DNA from: JBBDYG01 sp040901765
GTDB lineage: Bacteria; Planctomycetota; Planctomycetia; Pirellulales; Lacipirellulaceae
Reading direction: 5' to 3'
Length of the DNA stretch: 64,000 nt
NCBI GenBank assembly: GCA_040901765.1
Contig: JBBDYG010000095.1
Span: 1 to 64,000 of the forward strand
Shown here one piece after another: positions 58,266-64,000 of the stretch. The stretch's first letter is position 1, and the number at the start of each line of letters is the position of its first letter. A program made the translations under genes and the position numbers. The notes under the pieces were generated by a model that saw only the letters and a program-made list of their open reading frames with translations, was not told the DNA's origin and made no database searches.

Positions 58266-59749
58266 AGCGCCTGCCCGGACAGGTGCTCGCGAGAAGTCCC
58301 TTCGACGGCGACATCAAGCCGACCCGCGTGCCGATTCTCAAAGGGGGCGCGGGCCGACCTTGTTTACCCTTTCCCCACCCGTGGAACTACGACCAACCCA
58401 TCCGCATTCTCGACACTTATTTTCACGGTGCCGACGACGAGCAGGGGTCGGGCAGGCATAACCGCTATCTCGACTTTCCCGGCTTCGCGCCGGTCTTCGT
58501 CACCCGCGATCCAGGCGTCATTCGGGCCATCACTACTGAAACGGGCGATGCGGCCGGTCAATTCGACCGCGATACGCTGCCGTCCGTCGGCATCGCCAGG
58601 GCCACTGGGCCGGATACCCTTCTCTTTGCGAACGGGGCTTCCTGGAGGAAGCAACGCAAGCTCGCCGCTTCTCCGTTTGGAAAGACGACCCTTTTCCAAC
58701 CAGAGATGTTTCACGAGTTTGCGGAAACGTTTCGCCACACCGTCACCGAGCGGCTGGGAGCGCTGCGCGAACGCTTGCAGCAGACCGGTCAGCGATCCGC
58801 CCGCGTCCAGCTTGAGCCGGAGATCAAAGCGGTGATGCTCGAGATGTTGACGAATAACTTCTTCGGGGCGACGATTCCCTACGAGCAACTGCGGAACCGA
58901 TACGTGCCAGCGATGGAACGAATCATCGATCGCATAGTCCGCGACACGGTGATCAACAAGCTCGGCATCCCCCTTCGGCGGATGCCTCGTTTCAACCGCC
59001 GCATCGTTCAAGCCAAGGACGACGACGCGAGCTTCGACACGCTGACCGACCTCGTGCTCGCCGAGCGAAAAACTGGAAAAGGACTCTGGCGACAATTCAA
59101 GTCTGAAGCGCCCGACGAGGCGCTGCGCAGCAACTTAAAGGTCTTCTTGGCCGGTGCTCTCGAAGCGACCACGTCCTTCGCAAGCTGGGCCATTACCCAT
59201 TTGGCGAGAAGCCCTGCGGCACAGGAGGGTGTCTTTCACGAGGTGAAGGATATTCACGAATACGATCCTGAAAAGCTGGACCAGGCAAAGAATCTGAACC
59301 ACGTCCTTGATGAAACCCTGCGTCTAACACCGTCGCTCTATTTCCTTCCTCGCAGGGCAACCGCGGATACATGGATCGAAACGGCGGATGGTAGGCGATT
59401 GTTCATTCCCACGGGAACACACATACTTCTCGACATCTGGCACGCGAACCGCCACGAGGACCATTGGGGCGTTAAGCTCACGGGTTATCCCGCCCTCGAC
59501 TTCGTTCCGCAGCGCTGGGCGGATTTGGCGTCGCGCGGCCGTGCATCGAAAGATACTCTCCACTTCGGTTTTGGCCACGGACCAAGAGTGTGCCCAGGTA
59601 AGTTCCTGGGACAATTGGAGGTCGGCCTCGCCGTCGGGGCGTTCACAAAGATGTTTAAGTTCGTCGCTCCCCATCCTGAAATACACGCCAAAGCGGGGGT
59701 TTCCACGAAGCCCTCCGACGGCGTCTTGATTGATCTTGAATTACGTTAG
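58208..59749 (+). CDS. Cytochrome P450
   Basis: A 513-residue soluble P450. Haem loop FGFGHGPRVCPGKFLGQLEV with Cys462 as thiolate ligand; ExxR in DETLRLTPSLYF (Glu369, Arg372); I helix VFLAGALEATTSFASWAITH, where Glu-Ala-Thr-Thr replaces the usual acid-Thr pair arrangement; helix C WRKQRKLAASPFGKTTLF. No membrane anchor is seen. The GTG at 58208 lies inside the PIN remnant and lacks a clear ribosome site; ATG 58262 (MKRLPGQVLARSPFDGDIKP) is an alternative. No ferredoxin or reductase gene adjoins it. Oxidation substrate unknown. Confidence 0.9.
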   Translation: MFGKLSKIFAAHVPSFQRMKRLPGQVLARSPFDGDIKPTRVPILKGGAGRPCLPFPHPWNYDQPIRILDTYFHGADDEQGSGRHNRYLDFPGFAPVFVTRDPGVIRAITTETGDAAGQFDRDTLPSVGIARATGPDTLLFANGASWRKQRKLAASPFGKTTLFQPEMFHEFAETFRHTVTERLGALRERLQQTGQRSARVQLEPEIKAVMLEMLTNNFFGATIPYEQLRNRYVPAMERIIDRIVRDTVINKLGIPLRRMPRFNRRIVQAKDDDASFDTLTDLVLAERKTGKGLWRQFKSEAPDEALRSNLKVFLAGALEATTSFASWAITHLARSPAAQEGVFHEVKDIHEYDPEKLDQAKNLNHVLDETLRLTPSLYFLPRRATADTWIETADGRRLFIPTGTHILLDIWHANRHEDHWGVKLTGYPALDFVPQRWADLASRGRASKDTLHFGFGHGPRVCPGKFLGQLEVGLAVGAFTKMFKFVAPHPEIHAKAGVSTKPSDGVLIDLELR

Positions 59750-59777
59750 TGCCCAGCGTGCCTACTCGGCCGCACGC

Positions 59778-61568
59778 TCACGCCCGCTGTAGGATCTCGA
59801 CGGGCTTCTCCTGCTGAGTCAAGTTGCAAGCGGTGTTGATTAACCCCAAGTGAGAGAACGCCTGGGGGAAGTTGCCCAGTTGCCGCCGGGCGACCGGGTC
59901 GTACTCTTCCGAGAGAAGGCCGACATCGTTGCGAATCGTCAGCAGACCCTCGAACACGCGTCGCGCATCGTCGCGACGTCCACTAAGGACATAATTATCG
60001 GCCAGCCAAAAGGTACACAGCAGAAACGCACCCTCCCCACTCGGCAAACCATCGACTCCGGTGTCCGTTTGATAGCGTTTTACAAAGCCGTCGCGTGTCA
60101 GTTCTTGTTCGATGGCCGCGATCGTGCCCAGGATGCGGGGATCGGTCGCCGGAAGGAAGCCAACTTCCGCCATCATCAGCAGGCTCGCATCGAGCGCATC
60201 GCCTCCGTAGTATTGCACGAAGGAGTTTCGATGCCGGTCGAATCCGCGGTCGCAAATCTCGGCGTGCAATTGGTCGCGGAGTTGCTTCCAATGTTCGACC
60301 CGCCCCTCGAATCCATACTGCTGCACATCTTTCACTGCCCGATCGAAGGCGACCCATGCCATGAGCTTCGAATGGGTGAAGTGACGCTTCGGGCCACGCA
60401 CTTCCCAGATTCCCTCATCGGGTTCCTGCCAGACGTCTTCCAACCGCTCGACCAGCTCCTTTTCGATGCGCCAGTCGTTGAGTTCGTCGTGAAGCCCATA
60501 GTGCCGCGCCAAATGCAAGCAGCCCAACACCTCGCCGAACACGTCGAGTTGGAATTGGTTGTGCGCAGCGTTGCCGATCCGCACGGGCTGCGAGTTCGCG
60601 TATCCCGAAAGCCAGGGAAGTTCCATTTCCGGCAGGCGGCGTTCGCCCGCCAGGCCGTACATGATATGCAGTTCGGAGCCTTTACCGGCAACGGCGCGAA
60701 TCAACCACTGCCGCCAGGCTTTCGCCTCGTCGGTGTAGCCGCACTGAAGCAAGGCGGCAAGCGTGAACGTAGCGTCGCGGAGCCAGCAGTAGCGATAGTC
60801 CCAATTACGCTGTCCGCCGATTTGTTCCGGCAACGAAGTCGTCGCTGACGCGACCAAGCCGCCGGTCGGAGCGTATGTCAGCGCCTTCAGCGTAATGAGC
60901 GAACGCACGACGGCATCCCGCCACTCGCCTTCGTAAGTGCAGTGCGAGGTCCACTCCTGCCAAAACGCGATGGTCGCTTCGACGGCGTGTTGCGGGTCGA
61001 TCGGCTCGGGGCGCGGCTCGTGCGAAGGGTGCCAAGTCAGCACAAAGGGCACCTGCTCGCCTTCGTTTACTTCAAACTCGGCAATCGAAGTCCAGCCTTT
61101 CCCGCGAAATCGGACCGGGCTTTGCATGTGCAGTGCGTCCGGCCCCGCCGTGGCCAGCAGACCTCCCGGCTCTTGCCGCACCCACGGCGTGGCGCTGCCG
61201 TAGTCGAAACGAATCGTGATCTCCGATTGCATCCGCACGCGACCGCGCCGTCCCTTGACCAGCCGCACGAGGTCAGGATGGTTCGACCGCGGCGGCATGA
61301 AGTCAACTACAGTAACCTCTCCCGTTGCCGTCACGAAGGTCGTTTCCAGCACCAAGGTGTCGCGATGATACGCCCGAGATGTCTCCCGGATCGGCTCATC
61401 GGGAGCCAGAAGCCAGCGGCCATTGTCCGAAGTGCCCAGCAAAGCGGCGAAGCATGCGGGAGAGTCAAACCGCGGGAAACAAAGCCAGTCGATCGAACCA
61501 TCGCGGCCCACCAGCGCGGCCGTTTGGCAATCGCCGATCAAGGCGTGGTCTTCAATTCGTTGTGCCAT
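59778..61568 (-). CDS. GH15-family glucoamylase/trehalase-like enzyme
   Basis: A 596-residue protein. It opens MAQRIEDHALIGDCQTAALV, continuing with GRDGSIDWLCFPRFDSPACF, the N-terminal beta domain of bacterial GH15, then the alpha/alpha barrel: YRYCWLRDATFTLAALLQCG, QLDVFGEVLGCLHLARHYGL, PDEGIWEVRGPKRHFTHSKL (catalytic Glu) and GAFLLCTFWLADNYVLSGRR. Cytoplasmic, since no signal is seen. Family members hydrolyse trehalose or alpha-glucans. It is divergent from zwf, so both may serve glucose use. Confidence 0.92.
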   Translation of the reverse strand: MAQRIEDHALIGDCQTAALVGRDGSIDWLCFPRFDSPACFAALLGTSDNGRWLLAPDEPIRETSRAYHRDTLVLETTFVTATGEVTVVDFMPPRSNHPDLVRLVKGRRGRVRMQSEITIRFDYGSATPWVRQEPGGLLATAGPDALHMQSPVRFRGKGWTSIAEFEVNEGEQVPFVLTWHPSHEPRPEPIDPQHAVEATIAFWQEWTSHCTYEGEWRDAVVRSLITLKALTYAPTGGLVASATTSLPEQIGGQRNWDYRYCWLRDATFTLAALLQCGYTDEAKAWRQWLIRAVAGKGSELHIMYGLAGERRLPEMELPWLSGYANSQPVRIGNAAHNQFQLDVFGEVLGCLHLARHYGLHDELNDWRIEKELVERLEDVWQEPDEGIWEVRGPKRHFTHSKLMAWVAFDRAVKDVQQYGFEGRVEHWKQLRDQLHAEICDRGFDRHRNSFVQYYGGDALDASLLMMAEVGFLPATDPRILGTIAAIEQELTRDGFVKRYQTDTGVDGLPSGEGAFLLCTFWLADNYVLSGRRDDARRVFEGLLTIRNDVGLLSEEYDPVARRQLGNFPQAFSHLGLINTACNLTQQEKPVEILQRA

Positions 61569-61644
61569 GTTGTCCCGAGAGCAATGGTTTTTATCGCCAA
61601 GTTCCGTAATCCGCAGCGAATTTGATGCCCAAAGGAGCGCGGAG

Positions 61645-61735
61645 GCCGTCGGCTTTTGGCTATCGGCTGTCGGCCAGAAATTGAAGGCATTTTGTCGGGC
61701 CGATAGCTGACATCCGACAGCCGACAGCCCCCCTC
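61645..61735. repeat. GGCTGTCGGCCAGAAATT inverted repeat
   Basis: GGCTATCGGCTGTCGGCCAG, AAATTGAAGGCATTTTGT, then GGGCCGATAGCTGACATCCG and ACAGCCGACAGCC form an inverted pair. It shares 20-nt blocks with 19124-19159 and with the rnpB P12 arm. It sits in the promoter space between GH15 and zwf. Confidence 0.7.
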
Positions 61736-61752
61736 AACCAGAAAGTCAGACC

Positions 61753-63159
61753 ATGTCCGCGCGTTTCGTGATTCTCGGTGCCACGGGCGACCTGACGGGT
61801 CGTTACCTGATGCCGGCCGTTGCGAGTTTGTATGAAACGAGACAGTTTCCTGTCTCTGGGCCGATCGTTGGCGTCAGTCAGGAAGATTGGGACACCAAGC
61901 AGTTCCGCGAACATATAGCGCAGCAACTTGAGGAACATGCCCGAGATGTTCCTGCGAAGGTCCGCTCCGAGCTATGCGAGAAGCTTGAATATCGCCAAGC
62001 CGACGTGACCGACCCCGAGCAATTGGCCGCCGCTTTGGGCAACGCTGACGAGCCGATCGCGCTCTACCTCGCCCTGCCGCCGGCCGTGGCGGGCGAAGTG
62101 CTGCGCGGGTTATCCGCCGTGAACATTCCGAACGACAGCCGCATCGTTTGTGAAAAACCATTCGGACACGATCTCGCGTCGGCTCGCGAACTGAACGACT
62201 TGTTACGGCCGATGTTCGCCGAGCATGTAGTCTTCCGAATGGATCACTTTCTCGGCAAGCAGACCGTTCAGAATGTGTTGGGGCTGCGTTTCGCCAACCG
62301 AATATTCGAGTACCTGTGGAGTCGCGACCATATCGAACACGTCGAGATCATCTGGGATGAGACGGTCGCGCTGGAAGGCCGCGCGGGATACTACGACACG
62401 GCAGGGGCGCTGAGGGACATGGTGCAAAACCATCTGCTGCAACTACTCTGTCTGATCGCGATGGAAGCGCCCTTGAGCTTCGACCAGCGCGACTTCCGCG
62501 ACCGCAAGGTGGACGTGCTGCGCGCCGTCCGCAAGTTCTCGGAGAAGGAAGCGCGGGAACATTCCGTGCGGGCGCGCTACACCGCAGGGTCGATCGGAGA
62601 GCGGGACGTGCCGAATTACGTCGATGAACCCGGCGTCGAATCCGAGCGACAGACCGAGACTTTCGCCCTAGTCACGCTATTCATCGACAATTGGCGTTGG
62701 AACGGCGTCCCGTTCGTGTTGCGGACGGGCAAAGCCCTGTCGGCCGACCGCCACGAAATCGTCATCCACTTTCGATCCGTTCCGTACTTGCCGTTCGAGA
62801 AGTCGGCCCCCGTGCCCAACGTGTTGCGACTCCAACTCGACCCGGACCGCATGGAGCTGAGCTTGAACATCAACGGCGCCGGCGATCCGTTCGATTTGGA
62901 ACGCGCGGCCCTCAGCACCGACCTTCGCCGGCAGAAACTATCGGCCTACGCCCGCCTGCTACTCGATGTTTTTGAGGGAGATGCCGTCCTCTCGATCCGC
63001 GGGGACGAGGCCGAAGAAGCCTGGAAGATCGTCGATCCAATCATCGCAGCGTGGTCAAAACAGCAAGGGGAACTTCTCGAGTATCCGGCCGGCTCGGACG
63101 GTCCTGAGATGAACTCAGACGGCGAAATGCCGCCGGAGGCGCTCATAGCCAAAGTATAA
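61753..63159 (+). CDS. zwf: Glucose-6-phosphate 1-dehydrogenase
   Basis: A 468-residue enzyme of the oxidative pentose phosphate pathway. It has VILGATGDLTGRYLMPAVAS at the N-terminus, EKPFGHDLASAREL, the active-site RMDHFLGKQTVQNVLGLRFA and GALRDMVQNHLLQLL with the catalytic His. Two departures: the Lys of the usual GDLAKRKL/GDLARRKL loop is Tyr here (GDLTGRYL), and LGKE is LGKQ. The rest, including SERQTETFALVTLFIDNWRW, is normal. It may still be active or have changed cofactor use. Its 3' end overlaps the convergent gene by 45 bp. Confidence 0.9.
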   Translation: MSARFVILGATGDLTGRYLMPAVASLYETRQFPVSGPIVGVSQEDWDTKQFREHIAQQLEEHARDVPAKVRSELCEKLEYRQADVTDPEQLAAALGNADEPIALYLALPPAVAGEVLRGLSAVNIPNDSRIVCEKPFGHDLASARELNDLLRPMFAEHVVFRMDHFLGKQTVQNVLGLRFANRIFEYLWSRDHIEHVEIIWDETVALEGRAGYYDTAGALRDMVQNHLLQLLCLIAMEAPLSFDQRDFRDRKVDVLRAVRKFSEKEAREHSVRARYTAGSIGERDVPNYVDEPGVESERQTETFALVTLFIDNWRWNGVPFVLRTGKALSADRHEIVIHFRSVPYLPFEKSAPVPNVLRLQLDPDRMELSLNINGAGDPFDLERAALSTDLRRQKLSAYARLLLDVFEGDAVLSIRGDEAEEAWKIVDPIIAAWSKQQGELLEYPAGSDGPEMNSDGEMPPEALIAKV

Positions 63160-64000
63160 AAACGCCGACACGAGCAACACCAACGTTGTCGGTTCGGGGA
63201 TGGCATGAGAGGAACTCGATCCGGAGGTTGAAGTACCGAAGTTTGCGAACCAGACACCGTGGTCAAGCTGGTTCACGATTACATCGTGATTGCCGTCGGC
63301 GATGCGACCCAGCCCAGTTTGCCCGACGCTGTCGCGCCAAATCGTGTAATCGGCGGCATCAACGGCGCCGTTGCCCGAATAGTCGCCTGGAATGATCGTT
63401 GCCGCCCGAAGGATATTCAAATACAAGTCGCCATATCCTTCATAGAAGTAACCTTCCGAGTAGTATTGGCTGCCCGAGTCATCGATGTTCGTTCGCTCGG
63501 CGATGACAGTGGGTTCAATCTGCGTATCCTCGTGCCATTCATTGAACGAGTTGATCATCAAAATGTGGTCGGCCCGCGGGTCGGTACGCGGAACCACCAC
63601 TTCATTCAGCATCTTTGCAAACAGCCCGCCTTCGGTTGCGTTCGGATCGTCAACAAGATAGCGAGGGGCCGCCGGATGGCCGTCGCGGACTCCCTTGTCG
63701 TTGAACCCCGGCGAAGCGCCCGGTATGAAACCGACGTCGAGATCCGCAATGGCTTCGCGAGCATCGTCGTAGACGCCGGCCAACGCGCTCAACGCCGCCG
63801 AGGTCGATCCGCCGCCCTGGAGCACGGTTCCATAGACGTCGAAATCGGTAATCGCATCCCACAACTGCGCCCGCTGCACATCGACTCCGCCACCGAACAG
63901 GTCGTCGCCGACGATGTACGGGTCTACCCCAAACTCGGCGATCATCGTCGAACGCAAATTTGACACCGCGTCGCGCGACGCTTGGCTGTTGAAATAAGCA
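63115..64000 (-). CDS. GH99/WbsX-like secreted enzyme with dockerin-like repeat and PEP-CTERM anchor (5' end outside window)
   Basis: The frame is open to the window edge, so the N-terminus is missing; 294 residues are visible. It has AEFGVDPYIVGDDLFGGG, then LMINSFNEWHEDTQIEPTVI, the NxFNEWxE..xEP motif of GH99-like/WbsX proteins. A dockerin-like type I repeat follows: GDYSGNGAVDAADYTIWRDS and ADGNHDVIVNQLDHGVWFAN, and the end IPEPTTLVLLVSAFLYFGYE with RLRRHF is a PEP-CTERM sorting signal for exosortase. Thus exported, cell-surface sorted. GTG 63966 is an internal codon, not the start. Confidence 0.85.
   Translation of the reverse strand, partial: AYFNSQASRDAVSNLRSTMIAEFGVDPYIVGDDLFGGGVDVQRAQLWDAITDFDVYGTVLQGGGSTSAALSALAGVYDDAREAIADLDVGFIPGASPGFNDKGVRDGHPAAPRYLVDDPNATEGGLFAKMLNEVVVPRTDPRADHILMINSFNEWHEDTQIEPTVIAERTNIDDSGSQYYSEGYFYEGYGDLYLNILRAATIIPGDYSGNGAVDAADYTIWRDSVGQTGLGRIADGNHDVIVNQLDHGVWFANFGTSTSGSSSSHAIPEPTTLVLLVSAFLYFGYERLRRHFAV

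Noticed and set aside
58112..58461. 114-codon frame starting GTG between antitoxin and P450
   Set aside because: Not in the frame of the PIN remnant and overlaps the P450 with no domain of its own.

Overview
The window looks like a planctomycete chromosome segment, most likely Pirellulales-like. The gene content points that way: many Tat-type or signal-peptide secreted proteins, a PQQ-like beta-propeller, DUF6807/PmoA, DUF1579, a PknB-type kinase with a single C-terminal membrane anchor, a dockerin-like plus PEP-CTERM secreted enzyme, Cys-rich secreted proteins and many GC-rich palindromic repeats. Two runs of ten Ns (15493-15502 and 30431-30440) show a scaffolded draft assembly, and both lie inside repeats. 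No rRNA, tRNA or CRISPR array was seen. Gene order is patchwork: short operons of 2-4 genes separated by single genes.

Layout. 1-15.5 kb: repeat copy, PQQ-like protein, polyprenyl-phosphate sugar transferase, a 2066-residue alpha-2-macroglobulin with a CTEQ thioester, a frameshifted lipoprotein-like gene, a STAS protein, a PmoA-like protein, then spoVG-ispE and tmk. 15.5-28 kb: TolC-like lipoprotein, a four-helix-bundle gene broken by a 14-bp tandem duplication, a large secreted protein of unknown function, a scpA-RNase Z-like-GlsB-GNAT run, two Cys-rich secreted proteins, rsgA, a DUF433/DUF5615 toxin-antitoxin pair and an FHA protein. 28-33.6 kb: YhcC-like radical SAM protein, a membrane protein ending in CxxCH, a REP-associated tyrosine transposase (RAYT) bracketed by inverted REP pairs, and rnpB (RNase P RNA) whose P12 arm is built from a dispersed genomic repeat. 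33.6-42.5 kb: isocitrate dehydrogenase, Uma2 protein, RsmB-like methyltransferase, Ser/Thr kinase, POT transporter, CstA and a thioredoxin-like/CAP-like protein.

42.9-44.8 kb holds the most interesting locus: a probable retron on the minus strand. It runs promoter with overlapping palindrome, about 300 nt of structured non-coding leader with candidate a1/a2 pairing, an 82-residue protein of unknown function, an XRE regulator, and a 331-residue retron-type reverse transcriptase carrying NAxxH, YVDD and ITG motifs. Repeats follow to 45.6 kb. 45.7-64 kb: SDR-VKOR-SPW operon, metallophosphoesterase, an ECF sigma/anti-sigma-like/secreted protein operon, aldo/keto reductase, HigBA, APC permease, SDR, DUF1579, an outer-membrane barrel, an antitoxin followed by a dead PIN toxin, cytochrome P450, GH15, zwf and a truncated GH99-like PEP-CTERM protein that runs off the end.

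Functionally the window mixes housekeeping genes (tmk, ispE, scpA, rsgA, rnpB, icd, zwf) with envelope and secretion genes and an accessory layer of toxin-antitoxin pairs, the RAYT/REP system and the retron. All calls come from reading the sequence; no database search was run.
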